Shown: one piece after another, positions 25,304 through 34,956 of the stretch
How the letters are laid out: every line of letters begins with the position of its first letter
How positions within the stretch are numbered: position 1 is the stretch's first letter
DNA from: Opitutales bacterium
GTDB taxonomy: Bacteria; Verrucomicrobiota; Verrucomicrobiia; Opitutales; Oceanipulchritudinaceae
Direction of reading: 5' to 3'
Length of the DNA: 44,092 nt
NCBI GenBank assembly: GCA_007134215.1
Contig: SLLG01000272.1
Coordinates: forward strand, 1 to 44,092
The notes under the pieces: generated by a model
What the model was told of the DNA's origin: nothing
Seen by the model: only the letters and a program-made list of their open reading frames with translations
Databases searched by the model: none
Position numbers and translations under genes: made by a program

Positions 25304-27070
25304 TCAGGTGCTGCCGTCGAGCCAGCGGCGGATTCCGGCGAGGGTGCGCGTGTTGAGAATATGGTCTTTGGTCAGACCGCCTTTGCGGGCGGCGAGGACA
25401 CCGGCGCGGGTATGTGTGAGTCCGGCGGTGTCGTGGGCGTCGGGGTTAACGGCACAAAGAACGCCCTTTTCGGCGGCGCGCGCCCAGTGGCGCCAGTCCA
25501 TGTCGAGGCGGCGGGGATGGGCGTTGAGTTCGATAGCCGCCCCGTTGGCGGCGGCGGCGTCAATAATCTTCGCGACATCGACGGCGTAGCCCTCGCGGCG
25601 GAGGAGGAGCCGCCCCGTGAGGTGGCCGAGCATTTTGCGCGGGGCGACATCGGTTTCGAGGGCGCGGATAATGCGCAGCGTCATGTCCTCCCTCGACATG
25701 CCGCTCATGGAGGTGTGAACGGAGAGGACAACGTAGTCGAGCTGCGCGAGGACATCGGCGTGGAAATCGAGACTTCCGTCTTTCAGGATGTCGACCTCGC
25801 ACCCGGCGAAAAGGTGGATCCCCGCGCCGGAATCTTTGTTCCACGCGCGGACTTCCTTCACCTGCCGGGCGAGGCGGTCTTCATCGAGCCCGTGCGCCTG
25901 CCAACTCGCTTTGGAGTGGTCGGCAATGCCGAGGTATTCCCAGCCAAGGTCGAGGGCGGCGCGCGCCATGGCTTCGAGCGACGCCTTGCCGTCGGAGGCG
26001 GTCGTGTGGTTGTGGAAGACGCCGCGCAGGTCGTCGAATTCCACGAGTCGCGGAATCTTCCCTTTTTCGGCAAGTTCCAGCTCGTCGCGGCCTTCACGCA
26101 GTTCGGGGGGGATGTAGGCGAGGCCGAGTTTCTTGAAAATCGCCGCCTCCGTCTTCAAGGGTACGGACTCGCGCTCCGCCGGGATTTCGTCCTCCGGCTT
26201 CTCGCCCTCGCGTTTCGGGAAGAGCCCCCACTCGGAGAGGCTGTAGCCGCGCGCGAGCGCCCGCTGGCGCATGCGCACATTGTGGTCCTTGGAGCCCGTG
26301 AAGTGGTGCAGCGCGGAAGCAAACCGGTCCGGCGGCACAACGCGCAAATCCGCCTGCAATCCACCTTCGAAGCGCACGCTCGATTTTGTCTCGCCCTTGG
26401 CGAGGACGGTGTCCACCGCGTCAAGCTTTGTGAAGGCGTCCATCACCGGCGCGTGGTCGTCCGTGGCGACGAGGAAGTCGAGGTCGCCCACCGTCTCCAT
26501 GCCGCGGCGGAAGCTCCCCGCCACCTCGGCGGCTTCCACGCCGGGAAGACCGCGCAGGGCCTCGAGCACCGGCAGGGCCACCGCGCGCACGTCCCACCAG
26601 AGGTGGCGGGCGCTGTAGGCGGCGAGGTTGTCGATCCCCTTGAGCAGATTTGCCGCCGTCTTTTCACCGAAGCCGGAGAGCCCCGCGACGCGCCCGTCTT
26701 CGCAGGCCCGGCGCAGCTCCGCGACTGACTCGACGCCCAGCTCCGCGTAGACCCGCTTCACCTTCTTCGGACCAAACCCCGGGATCTCCAGCATGGCGAC
26801 GAGCCCCTCCGGCACGGACGCGCGCAAATCCTCGTAATACGGGAGTTTCCCCGTCTCGTGCAGGGCCGTGATCTTGTCGACAAGCGCCTTGCCGATCCCG
26901 CGCACGGAACCGAGACGACCTGCCTCAATGACGGTGCCGAGGTCCTCCTCCAGCGCCTCCAGCGCGCGGGCGCCGTTCTGGTAGGCACGGATTTTAAAGG
27001 GGTTCTCCCCTTTCACCTCAAGGAGTACAGCGATGTCCTCCAGCACCTCGACAATGGCCGATTTTTCCAT
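25304..27070 (-). CDS. polX: DNA polymerase/3'-5' exonuclease PolX
   Basis: A 588-residue repair enzyme. Order: an N-terminal helical 8-kDa-like domain (VLEDIAVLLEVKGENPFKIRAY), helix-hairpin-helix segments (GIGKALVDKI, IPGFGPKKVKRVY), a family-X polymerase palm with the catalytic motif AGSFRRGMETVGDLDFLV, where GDLD holds the metal-binding aspartates, and a C-terminal PHP phosphoesterase domain (GVFHNHTTASDGK, GIADHSKAS, ELNAHPRRLD, NPDAHDT). It fills short gaps in base-excision repair, and the PHP part gives 3'-5' exonuclease activity. ATG 27070 is preceded by GGAGG with one base between. It is unrelated to its neighbours. Confidence 0.93.
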   Translation of the reverse strand: MEKSAIVEVLEDIAVLLEVKGENPFKIRAYQNGARALEALEEDLGTVIEAGRLGSVRGIGKALVDKITALHETGKLPYYEDLRASVPEGLVAMLEIPGFGPKKVKRVYAELGVESVAELRRACEDGRVAGLSGFGEKTAANLLKGIDNLAAYSARHLWWDVRAVALPVLEALRGLPGVEAAEVAGSFRRGMETVGDLDFLVATDDHAPVMDAFTKLDAVDTVLAKGETKSSVRFEGGLQADLRVVPPDRFASALHHFTGSKDHNVRMRQRALARGYSLSEWGLFPKREGEKPEDEIPAERESVPLKTEAAIFKKLGLAYIPPELREGRDELELAEKGKIPRLVEFDDLRGVFHNHTTASDGKASLEAMARAALDLGWEYLGIADHSKASWQAHGLDEDRLARQVKEVRAWNKDSGAGIHLFAGCEVDILKDGSLDFHADVLAQLDYVVLSVHTSMSGMSREDMTLRIIRALETDVAPRKMLGHLTGRLLLRREGYAVDVAKIIDAAAANGAAIELNAHPRRLDMDWRHWARAAEKGVLCAVNPDAHDTAGLTHTRAGVLAARKGGLTKDHILNTRTLAGIRRWLDGST

Positions 27071-27214
27071 GCCTCCGAGCATGGCCGGTCAGCGCCTGTG
27101 CTCCATCCCAAAATGAGCCTGCCGCGACGGCGATGTCCGTGTCCGCCCCGGAAAACGTAAGGCGAATGCAATGGAGAAAGCGCCGTTGCAACCCGCGGGA
27201 GACCGCAAGAGGGT

Positions 27215-30200
27215 TCACAGGCGGCGCATACCAAACGACCGCAAGATCCCCGGAAGGAGGATGCATGCCACGGGGACGGAAACAAAGAGTGCTCCGGTAA
27301 GGGCAATGGCGAGCGGCTGCAGGAGCCCGAATACTTCACTGCCGCCAAACAGGAGCGGACTCATGCCGAGGGTCGTGCTCGCCACAGTGAGGCTAATCGG
27401 GCGCAAACGGCTGCGGCCGGCATAGGCGAGGGCGCGGTCCGGTTGTTCGCCGGACTGAGCGCTCAGCCGCCAGTCGGCCTCGCTGAGTACGAGGATCATG
27501 CTGTTGGCGACAATCCCCACGGAGATCAGGAGACCTGCGAGAACCATGGCATCCAGCGGCTGGCGGGCGATCCAGAGGAGAACGAGCGTCCCGAATCCGC
27601 ACAAGGGAATGACAGCCCAGCCGGCAAATGCATGGCGCAAAGATCCATACTGGACGGCAAGGATCACAAAGACAATGAAAAGCGCCAGCGCAAGGGACAG
27701 AGCGAAGGTTCGGCGGGTTTCTTCGAGAGCCTCGATCTCGCCCTCCAGCCACCAACTGACGTCGTCGGGCAGATCCAGGGCGGCTAGAGTCGTCTCCACG
27801 TCCGCGGCGACGCGGCCCGGCCCCGGACCCGCCGGATCCAGCTGCGCGCCGATACGGACGATCCGCTGATTTTCCCGCCGTTCGATGTGTGTGGGCTCTT
27901 CAATGAGATTGAATCCGGCGATCTCGGCCAGGTGAATGCGCCCGGCCCCCGCCGGAACAACGGCCTGTTCGAGGTGTTGTGGACCGCCCGCCATCCGTCG
28001 GTCATAGCGGACGCGCAGGGCCAGCGGATCGCCGTTTTCCATGCGCTCGCGGAGAACCGTTCCCTCCATCGTGTAGGCCACCACCTTTTCGAGATCATCA
28101 AGCGACACCCCGTATTGGCTGAGCGCGGAATACCGCGGCTCGACTCGCCATCGCGGGCTAACACCGCCGCGCACCCGCTCCGCGTCAACGAGCCCGCCGA
28201 CGCCAGCCAAGGCCTCTTCAACAAGGATCTCCGCCTCGGCGAGCGCGAGAAGATCGCCGTCCGGACGTGTGAGGATGACTTCGACATCCGCCTCTGAAAG
28301 GCGGGTACGCACCCCCCGGATGCGGGGCAACTGGATGCGTGTATTCAGCACCGGAATACCCAGATCAACGATGGCTTCGCGCGCGTCGTCGGCCCATGCG
28401 GAGGAAGGTCTACGGCCTGAGTCCGTGTCGACACGCACCATAAAATTCGCCGTGCCGGGACGGAACGAAGGCAACCCTTCGCGAAAATAACCGCCGACAG
28501 TGGTGAACAAACCAGAAGTTCCCTCGACTCGCATGAGAGCGCGTTCCACCTCACGGGTGAGTTCGTCCATTGCATCCGGAGGAATGCCGACAGGATGAAC
28601 AATCCGCACGTCGACAAAGCCGTCGTCGACAACGGGCAGCACCTCGAAGGGAAGTGTCCGCCCAACGACAAGGAGGCCTCCGAGCAAGAGGAAAAAAACA
28701 GGCCAGACAACCCATACACGCTGCGACGCATGCCAGAAACGCCCCGACCATGGTTTCAGCGGCTTCGGCGATTCGGCGCGCCGCGCCCCGCCCGTACCTG
28801 CGAAGGCAGGCAGGATTAACAGCGCCGAGACATAAGCAAAAACCGAGCTGGAAATTACCGTCAGGATGAGTGGCTGGAACAGTTCCGCCACCAGCCCGGA
28901 GACGAGAAGAAACGGTGCCACGGCGGCGACAGTCGTCAACAAGGCACCGAGAAGCGGGGCCGCTACGTCAAGCATGGCGTCGACTTCCGGCCTATTGGAA
29001 TCACCCCGCAGGCGATCCATTCGGTCAAAATAAATGATAGCGTAATCCAAGCCGAGCCCGACTGAGATGAGCAAGCCGGCGAGAGTGAGAAGGTTGAGCG
29101 TCATTCCCGCTCCGGCAAGGGCCAGAACGGCGGCGGAGAGGCTGGTGATCACGACACAGCCGACCAAGAGCACTTTGCGTCCCTGCCTCAGCGCGAGAAA
29201 AACCAAGCCCATGGCAAGCAGCGAGCCGACCGAAGCGGCCACTAGTACGCTCCGGACCGCACCGGCGGTTACCACCGAGTCGTCGAATAGGAGAGAGTGT
29301 TCGACATCTTCAAACGCCCGCCCGCGCATGACGGTCTCCACTGCCGAGCGCACTTCGGAAGCCGTGCGAAGCGCCTGCGCGCGCGGGGAGCGGTGAACGG
29401 TCACGAGAACCGCGGAAGCCCCGTTCAGGCGAGTGCGCAAACTAGTCTCCGAAGGTGCCCGGAAGGCCTGCGCGAATGCCTTGAGCGGCAGGCTGACTTC
29501 GGTGTGGCCGCTGCGCAGGGTGCGCTCCATAAGACTTCGCGGATCCCAGTCGGATTCGCCCGACACGCCCACACCTTCGAATGCGGACGTCAGAATATTC
29601 CCGGAGAGCGGCGCCGATGTAGCGCGCAACAATACGTCCTCGACCGCCTCAAAACTCACGTCGAGCGACATCTGTCGGCGCGGGTTGATCTCGACCACCA
29701 GTTCGGGGTCTTCCTCCCGCCCGATAAAAACCATGTCGACCCCGCCGATACGCCGCAGGCGCGGCAGCAGGTTCGACCGCAGGCGTTGCCGCAATTCGGA
29801 CGCGGTGTGGCGGTCCGAACCGAAGGCGAACTGCATCGCGGGCTCCTCCGATGTCGCCACCTCGAAAACGCGCGGTTCGGGCAACCCGGCGGGCATGGAA
29901 GACCGCGCGCGCTGCACACCCTGCGAAACCTCGCGTAGCGCGCGGTCCATGTCGTGACCCGGCTCAAAGAACAAATCCACATATGAGCGCCCGTCGCCCG
30001 ATCGGCTCTCCATCCGCACGAGGCGCGGGGTTGACGCCAAAGATGCTTCGAGCGGCTCGTTGATGCTTTCCTCGATGACAGCGGATGTCTGCCCCGGGAG
30101 ATCCCCGATCACGCGCACCTGCGGATAACGGACCTCCGGAAGTAGCTGGAGAGGCATGTGCAGGAGTGTCACACCGGCGAGCACGACCACGACAGCCGCC

Positions 30201-30265
30201 ACCGAACCGACCGCGACACGCCGCCGCGGGAGAGCCGAGAAAAATGACCGTAACGCGCCGTTCAT
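27215..30265 (-). CDS. RND efflux transporter permease
   Basis: A 1016-residue inner-membrane proton-driven exporter. Twelve membrane segments in the RND arrangement are seen: one after the basic N-terminus (VAVGSVAAVVVVLAGVTLL), two large periplasmic loops, and two helix bundles. LLTLAGLLISVGLGLDYAII is the TM4 region with an Asp in the proton relay, and the second bundle has AVQYGSLRHAF and LLISVGIVANSMILV. The subfamily is hard to place between AcrB/MexB-like and heavy-metal-type. It is third in a TolC-adaptor-RND operon and starts five bases after the adaptor stop. ATG 30265 is used; a TTG lies just before it. The substrate is unknown. Confidence 0.9.
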   Translation of the reverse strand: MNGALRSFFSALPRRRVAVGSVAAVVVVLAGVTLLHMPLQLLPEVRYPQVRVIGDLPGQTSAVIEESINEPLEASLASTPRLVRMESRSGDGRSYVDLFFEPGHDMDRALREVSQGVQRARSSMPAGLPEPRVFEVATSEEPAMQFAFGSDRHTASELRQRLRSNLLPRLRRIGGVDMVFIGREEDPELVVEINPRRQMSLDVSFEAVEDVLLRATSAPLSGNILTSAFEGVGVSGESDWDPRSLMERTLRSGHTEVSLPLKAFAQAFRAPSETSLRTRLNGASAVLVTVHRSPRAQALRTASEVRSAVETVMRGRAFEDVEHSLLFDDSVVTAGAVRSVLVAASVGSLLAMGLVFLALRQGRKVLLVGCVVITSLSAAVLALAGAGMTLNLLTLAGLLISVGLGLDYAIIYFDRMDRLRGDSNRPEVDAMLDVAAPLLGALLTTVAAVAPFLLVSGLVAELFQPLILTVISSSVFAYVSALLILPAFAGTGGARRAESPKPLKPWSGRFWHASQRVWVVWPVFFLLLGGLLVVGRTLPFEVLPVVDDGFVDVRIVHPVGIPPDAMDELTREVERALMRVEGTSGLFTTVGGYFREGLPSFRPGTANFMVRVDTDSGRRPSSAWADDAREAIVDLGIPVLNTRIQLPRIRGVRTRLSEADVEVILTRPDGDLLALAEAEILVEEALAGVGGLVDAERVRGGVSPRWRVEPRYSALSQYGVSLDDLEKVVAYTMEGTVLRERMENGDPLALRVRYDRRMAGGPQHLEQAVVPAGAGRIHLAEIAGFNLIEEPTHIERRENQRIVRIGAQLDPAGPGPGRVAADVETTLAALDLPDDVSWWLEGEIEALEETRRTFALSLALALFIVFVILAVQYGSLRHAFAGWAVIPLCGFGTLVLLWIARQPLDAMVLAGLLISVGIVANSMILVLSEADWRLSAQSGEQPDRALAYAGRSRLRPISLTVASTTLGMSPLLFGGSEVFGLLQPLAIALTGALFVSVPVACILLPGILRSFGMRRL

Positions 30266-30270
30266 CAACC

Positions 30271-31311
30271 TCAGCGGTTACGGGTCACGACGGTCACTTC
30301 CCGGCCCGTCGGCTGGGAACGAGGTTCAAATCGCAATATACGTTCTTTCGCTGCCAGGCCGGAACTCACCTCCACCCCTTCGGCGCGGGCAGCACCGAGC
30401 ACGACTTCCCGCCGCCCGATGACCGCTGGATCTCCTGAGACCACGGCCACCCAGTGGGTCTCGCCTTCCCGCGCAACCGATGTCCACGGCACGAGAATCG
30501 CCTCACGTGCCTCACGGTAAGTTACTTCAGCTTCGACGGGATCAAAAACATTCGTTTCTTTCAAACGGATTTCGACCGTGACATACCCACGCGCCGTCTG
30601 GTCTTCGGTAGTCACTACCCGGGAAATGCCGAAGGAACCACCACCCGGATCCCGCACCGAAAGACGGTCCGTAATCTCAAAGTATTTCGCCTCCAGCGCG
30701 GGAACAAGCAAACGCGTGCCAATGGATTGCCCGTCCTCGATGCGCATCAATATTTCGCCGCGGCTTACAGTTGCTCCAGATGCCGACGACAAGCCGACGA
30801 CACGCCCGCTCACCGGCGCTGAAACCTCCGCAAGTGCCTTCCGGGCCTCCAATGTTGCCAATGTCTCCTCAACACCGAGAAGTCGGAGACGGGCCGCCTC
30901 CACTTCGCCGGGGCCGGCAGCCTGCGCTTCCGCAAGGCGCTCCCACCTCGAGAGTTCCGCGGCGAGCGCCATCCGCCGTTGCACAAGAACCCCATATCGT
31001 GCCGTAAGGTCCGGGCCGTCAATGCGCGACAATCGGTCTCCCTTCTCCACGAAACCGCCGTCGGTGACAAACAACTCGGCAACAACACCGTCCTCCGGCG
31101 ACGGAACCGCCACGCTCCGCATCGGCGCGGTCACGCTGGTCCAGCGCCGCTCCGAGTGGAGCGTCTCAAATTCCAGCACAACAACCTCAACACGGGGCTT
31201 TGATGTCTCGTCTGAGTTCGCCGAAGATTCACCGCATCCGGTCGCGAACAGGGAAACCCCGGAGACGAGCGCACACAAGCATGCGGTCCTCCCGCACCCG
31301 GGAAGTTTCAT
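30271..31311 (-). CDS. RND efflux periplasmic adaptor (HlyD/MexA family) lipoprotein
   Basis: A 346-residue membrane fusion protein linking the RND pump to the outer-membrane channel. The signal peptide ends in the lipobox LFATGC (Cys26), so it is lipid-anchored. It contains biotinyl-lipoyl halves (PSPEDGVVAELFVTDGGFVEKGD and EVSAPVSGRVVGLSSASGATVSRGE) around a short coiled-coil hairpin (residues about 100-150), then a beta-barrel and membrane-proximal domain. ATG 31311 has a GAGATGG leader and gives a clean signal peptide; ATG 31335 is an alternative. It sits 32 bases after the TolC-type gene and almost touches the RND gene. Confidence 0.9.
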   Translation of the reverse strand: MKLPGCGRTACLCALVSGVSLFATGCGESSANSDETSKPRVEVVVLEFETLHSERRWTSVTAPMRSVAVPSPEDGVVAELFVTDGGFVEKGDRLSRIDGPDLTARYGVLVQRRMALAAELSRWERLAEAQAAGPGEVEAARLRLLGVEETLATLEARKALAEVSAPVSGRVVGLSSASGATVSRGEILMRIEDGQSIGTRLLVPALEAKYFEITDRLSVRDPGGGSFGISRVVTTEDQTARGYVTVEIRLKETNVFDPVEAEVTYREAREAILVPWTSVAREGETHWVAVVSGDPAVIGRREVVLGAARAEGVEVSSGLAAKERILRFEPRSQPTGREVTVVTRNR

Positions 31312-31343
31312 TATGCCATCTCGTTTCAAAATCATAATTACAT

Positions 31344-32654
31344 TTATATACTGTCAATCCAAGCAGGTAAACTGTCGATGTATCCGGCCGCTTCGGCATA
31401 GTCCACAAGAAGAAGTGCTGTCCGCGCGCGCCACTCAAGCTCACCCATCATCACATCAGTAAGATGCTCAAGTGCATCCAACCATTCGGTCCATGGCCCC
31501 GCCCCTTGCTCCCATCGCAACCGGGCGGTTCTCTCCGTCGCCTCCGCCCGCACCAAAGCCGCCCTCCAATCCATTGCCTGCCTATGCGCGCCGCTCAGGA
31601 TCTTCTCCGTTTCGCGCACGCGCACGGCCAGATCGTGCCGCAACCCGGCTTCCTCCGCTTCCAATGCCCGTGCCCTGCGCCGCTCCGCGAGGGCGCGCGA
31701 TTCCCGCACACCGGCCATATCCGGCGACCATACGAACCGCAAGCCGCCGAAGTACTCTTGCTGCGCCGTAACGTCAAAGGCACGCGAAAAATACGGCCCC
31801 GCCTGCCCCACGGCATCCAAGCGCCAGAGGTCACGGCGTCGCAGGGCCTCGGCTTCCGCACGGCGCTCGTCCGCCCCGAGGCGCAACGCGGCCACAGCAG
31901 GGTTTCCGTCGACAGTCGCGGCGATGTCCGGAGGGATCGGCTCAATGCGTCGCGGAAGGACGTTATCCACGTCAGCGAGGAGCGAAAGTTTGAGAAGTTC
32001 GGCCTCGGCATCGTCCAGAGCCTCCCGCAACCGCAGTTTCCAAGCAGCAAGCGTATCCGCGGTCCGGTGGCGGGCCGCCGCCGTGTCCACACCTTCGGTG
32101 ACGCGTCTGGCGACTGCGTCCGCAAGCCTCTTTACCGGTTCCGCCCCGGCAACGAGAAGGTCACGGCGCTCCGCGGCGATCGAAGCATGCACATAAGTGC
32201 GGGCCACCTCGCTGCGGAAAGCGTGGTCGAAAGCGACGTCCGCCGCCACCAGTCCCTCACGGCGGAGTTCGATGGCACGCCGTCGTGCGGAACGGTCGCT
32301 TTCGAACAGGCTCCAATTGACCCGTGCAAGAATCTCGCCGCGGCCTGCCACCCCTTGGTCGCGCTCTTCTCCGGGCCGAACGCGCCGCCCGTAATCTCCG
32401 CCCGCTTCGACGGACACCTCCGGAAGACGCTCCCGTCGCAGCGCCAGTGCCTCAGCATCCTCCGCTTCGATGCGAAGACCACCCGCTTCGTAGCGAGGCT
32501 GCGCCCGCATGCTGGCTTCCCAGACGAACACGAGCGAAACGGTCGGTGATGTCGACAACGATTCTCCCTGTCCGCCAAAGGCCGCCCCTCCGACAGTAAG
32601 CGCGATTCCCGCAGCGACCGGCCCCTTCTGAACCGCATAAATAGCCAACTTCAC
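31344..32654 (-). CDS. TolC-family outer membrane efflux protein
   Basis: About 436 residues from GTG 32654. It shows the two long-helix halves expected of OEP/TolC channels, rich in Arg, Ala, Leu and Glu: RSARRRAIELRREGLVAADVAFDH in the first half, and RRARALEAEEAGLRHDLAVRVRETEK plus a second beta segment with YFGGLRFVWSP in the other. A start at GTG 32654 gives a signal-peptide-like N-terminus (VKLAIYAVQKGPVAAGIALT...AFGGQG), but no Shine-Dalgarno sequence is present. The frame remains open to 32822 through an AT-rich hairpin (32674-32687), so the start is uncertain. It is first in the efflux operon and divergent from ispH. Confidence 0.75.
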   Translation of the reverse strand: MKLAIYAVQKGPVAAGIALTVGGAAFGGQGESLSTSPTVSLVFVWEASMRAQPRYEAGGLRIEAEDAEALALRRERLPEVSVEAGGDYGRRVRPGEERDQGVAGRGEILARVNWSLFESDRSARRRAIELRREGLVAADVAFDHAFRSEVARTYVHASIAAERRDLLVAGAEPVKRLADAVARRVTEGVDTAAARHRTADTLAAWKLRLREALDDAEAELLKLSLLADVDNVLPRRIEPIPPDIAATVDGNPAVAALRLGADERRAEAEALRRRDLWRLDAVGQAGPYFSRAFDVTAQQEYFGGLRFVWSPDMAGVRESRALAERRRARALEAEEAGLRHDLAVRVRETEKILSGAHRQAMDWRAALVRAEATERTARLRWEQGAGPWTEWLDALEHLTDVMMGELEWRARTALLLVDYAEAAGYIDSLPAWIDSI

Positions 32655-32890
32655 CAAATAAAACACAACAGGAGGGTTCGAAAACCCGTCGTCAAAGTCA
32701 AATTGATGGCGGAAATCCTGCAAAGACCGGTCCGCGCCAATGAATCCGGTGGCAAGCCGAAGTACCCGCGCCGGCGCGGCTGGGCAAAGGGACCAGGCTG
32801 CGATCAAGAGAGCGGAGATCAAGCCGGCGACAAGAAACGCCTGTATCGTCCGGTTGACCCGCGCGGCAATTGCTCCATCTTAACGAAACT
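32655..32890. promoter_or_regulatory. Divergent control region between efflux operon and ispH
   Basis: 236 bases that should hold both promoters. GGGTT/AACCC with a CGAA loop at 32674-32687 forms a short hairpin in the leader of the TolC-type gene. No consensus promoter could be assigned. Confidence 0.35.
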
Positions 32891-33784
32891 ATGAAAGTAA
32901 TTCGGGCGAAGAGCGCGGGGTTTTGCTGGGGTGTCGAGCGTGCCATCGACATTGCGCGCGACTTTGCGACCAAAGGAAAGCACCCCGTCTACACGGACGG
33001 CCCGCTCATCCACAACAGCCAGATGATGGACCGCCTTCAGGACGAAGGTATCCGCGAGGTGGGCGACTACCAGAGCCGCTCCAACCTCTCGATCCGCGAG
33101 AAAGAGGACACCAACGCCGTACTCGTTGTGCGCGCGCACGGCATCAGCCCGGAGCGTCGCAAATACCTGAAGAGCCTCGGCATCGAGTTCCGCGACGCCA
33201 CCTGCCCGGATGTCGGGATCGTCGCGGGCAAGATCCGTATCCACGCGAAGAAAGGCTACCACACCGTCATCTACGGCGACGCCCGCCACCCCGAGGCCAT
33301 CGGCCTCATGGGCTACACAGAAGGGCGTGGGCACGTCGTGCAGAGCAAGGAAGAGATCGACGCCCTCCCCGACTTCGGCGACAAAGTCGTCATGGTCTCG
33401 CAGACGACCATGTTCACGCAGGATTTTCACGAACTGGCGGACTATCTCAAAGAGCGTTTCCCCGCCGCTGTCATCATCGATACCATCTGCGGCGCGACAA
33501 AGGACCGCCAGGGCGACATCGCCGTGCTCTACGACAACGATGTCGAAGCCTTCGTCGTCATCGGCGGGCACCACTCCGCCAATACCCGGAAGCTCGCCAT
33601 GCTCGCCAAGCGCACCGGCCTGCCCACCTACCACATCGAAACCGCCCGCGAAGTCGATCACGGTGAGATGAGCCAATACGCCGTCGTCGGCGTCACCGCC
33701 GGTGCCTCCACCCCGGAGTTCCTCATCAGCGAGGTCTGTAGCCGTCTCGCCGCCATCGACGCCAAGACAGCGGCGGAGGTGTGA
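32891..33784 (+). CDS. ispH: 4-hydroxy-3-methylbut-2-enyl diphosphate reductase IspH
   Basis: A 297-residue [4Fe-4S] enzyme of the last step of the non-mevalonate isoprenoid pathway, making IPP and DMAPP from HMBPP. Cluster cysteines are in SAGFCWGVERA (Cys12), DATCPDVG and DTICGATKDRQ. Substrate residues are visible in DGPLIHN, RAHGIS, YGDARHPEAIG, VSQTTMFTQDF and GGHHSANTRKL. Length is normal. ATG 32891 is followed at once by conserved sequence. A hairpin GCAAAA/TTTTGC (33824-33839) lies after the stop and may be a weak terminator. Confidence 0.96.
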   Translation: MKVIRAKSAGFCWGVERAIDIARDFATKGKHPVYTDGPLIHNSQMMDRLQDEGIREVGDYQSRSNLSIREKEDTNAVLVVRAHGISPERRKYLKSLGIEFRDATCPDVGIVAGKIRIHAKKGYHTVIYGDARHPEAIGLMGYTEGRGHVVQSKEEIDALPDFGDKVVMVSQTTMFTQDFHELADYLKERFPAAVIIDTICGATKDRQGDIAVLYDNDVEAFVVIGGHHSANTRKLAMLAKRTGLPTYHIETAREVDHGEMSQYAVVGVTAGASTPEFLISEVCSRLAAIDAKTAAEV

Positions 33785-33823
33785 ACCCGCCCTTCCAACT
33801 CCGCGCGGAACGCCACCCGCGCC

Positions 33824-33839
33824 GCAAAAGCGTTTTTGC
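33824..33839 (+). terminator. Possible weak terminator after ispH
   Basis: GCAAAA (33824-33829) and TTTTGC (33834-33839) pair around a GCGT loop, 40 bases after the ispH stop. The stem is short and AT-rich. Confidence 0.3.
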
Positions 33840-33869
33840 TTGCACGCTGTTTGGCCTGCCCGCAAACAT

Positions 33870-33886
33870 ACTTTGATGATTCAAAA
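33870..33886. promoter_or_regulatory. Inverted repeat overlapping start of metal-binding protein gene
   Basis: TTTGA-TGAT-TCAAA forms a short palindrome across ATG 33876. It could be an operator for a metalloregulator (Fur/Zur/MntR types bind AT-rich dyads), but it does not clearly match any consensus. Confidence 0.25.
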
Positions 33887-34886
33887 AACGTATGGGGGGC
33901 GGATTTCCGGGACCGTCGCGGCGCGCGGCGGGTGGCTGAAGGCGGTGTGCGCCCTGGTCGTACTGACCTGCGCGTCGTGTGCGCGGGCAGACGAGGCACC
34001 CGCCCCGCGCTACGAGGTAGTGGCGACGGTCGGGATGGTGGCCGACATCGTGCGCAACGTCGCCGGAGAGCGCGCGAACGTCGTGAACATCGTCGGGGAG
34101 GGGGTGGACCCGCACCTCTACACGCCGACGCGGCGGGACGTGGTGCTGCTGCGCCGCGCGGACATCATCTTCTACAACGGTCTCCTCCTCGAAGGTCGCA
34201 TGGGCGACGTGCTGCGGCGCATGGAGCGGCGGGGCACGCCCGCCGTGGCGGTGGCCGAAGCCGTGAAGGCGGCAGGCGACTACCCTCTTCTTGAGGAAGA
34301 GGACGGACTCGACCCGCATCTGTGGATGGATGTCGGCGCGTGGAAGCGGGCCACCCGCGTGGTGGCCGCCCGCCTCGCGGAATTCGATCCGGACCACGCC
34401 GACGCCTATGCCGCCAGCGCGGAGCGCTACATTGCGGAGCTGTCGGCGCTGGACGAATATGTGCGCGGAATCGTCGCAACAATCCCCAAAGACCGCCGTA
34501 TCCTTGTGACAGCGCACGATGCCTTCGGCTATTTCGGGCGCGCCTACGGAATCGAGGTCCGGGGTATCCAGGGAATGAGCACGGACTCCGAAGCGGGCGT
34601 GCGCGACATCGAAAACCTGATACGGCTCATTGTGGACCGGGATATTCCCGCGGTGTTCATCGAGACATCGGTCTCCGACCGCAACGTGCGGGCACTCGTG
34701 GAAGGCGCGCGGGCACGCGGCCACACGCTGCGCATCGGCGGCGAACTCTTTTCCGACGCCATGGGCAAGACCGGCACCTACGAGGGCACCTACATCGGCA
34801 TGATCGACCACAACGCGACAACCATCGTGCGCGCCCTCGGCGGCGAAGCCCCGGAACGCGGCATGCGCGGCAAACCCGGTCGATGA
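33876..34886 (+). CDS. Zn/Mn ABC transporter substrate-binding protein (ZnuA/MntA family)
   Basis: A 336-residue cluster A-I solute-binding protein. The N-terminal export signal (LKAVCALVVLTCASC) may be a lipobox, with Cys36-like CASCA. The mature part opens YEVVATVGMVADIVRNVAGERANVV. Metal ligands expected in this family are seen as His in GVDPHLYTP, His in LDPHLWMD, His in VTAHDAFGYF, and an acidic ligand in VFIETSVSDRNV. No long His-rich loop is present, which favours Mn over Zn, though weakly. No permease or ATPase gene follows; the next gene is unrelated. The frame begins upstream at 33702 but overlaps ispH; ATG 33876 is the natural start. Confidence 0.85.
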   Translation: MIQKTYGGRISGTVAARGGWLKAVCALVVLTCASCARADEAPAPRYEVVATVGMVADIVRNVAGERANVVNIVGEGVDPHLYTPTRRDVVLLRRADIIFYNGLLLEGRMGDVLRRMERRGTPAVAVAEAVKAAGDYPLLEEEDGLDPHLWMDVGAWKRATRVVAARLAEFDPDHADAYAASAERYIAELSALDEYVRGIVATIPKDRRILVTAHDAFGYFGRAYGIEVRGIQGMSTDSEAGVRDIENLIRLIVDRDIPAVFIETSVSDRNVRALVEGARARGHTLRIGGELFSDAMGKTGTYEGTYIGMIDHNATTIVRALGGEAPERGMRGKPGR

Positions 34887-34917
34887 GCAGAACGGCACCC
34901 CGCCGGGCGGCGGGCGG

Positions 34918-34953
34918 TTATACAGGGGGTGCCCCGCACCCTGTATAATATTT
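34918..34953 (+). terminator. Hairpin terminator after metal-binding protein gene
   Basis: TTATACAGGG (34918-34927) pairs perfectly with CCCTGTATAA (34939-34948). Inner TGC/GCA pairs extend the stem, and ATATTT follows. It is symmetrical and could also act as an operator. Confidence 0.5.
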
Positions 34954-34956
34954 ATG

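Noticed and set aside
32703-32894. 63-residue plus-strand frame before ispH, and a membrane-like minus-strand frame opposite
   Set aside because: Neither has a good start or recognised domain; the minus frame lacks an ATG and runs through an AT-rich hairpin, so I treat the region as the divergent promoter region.
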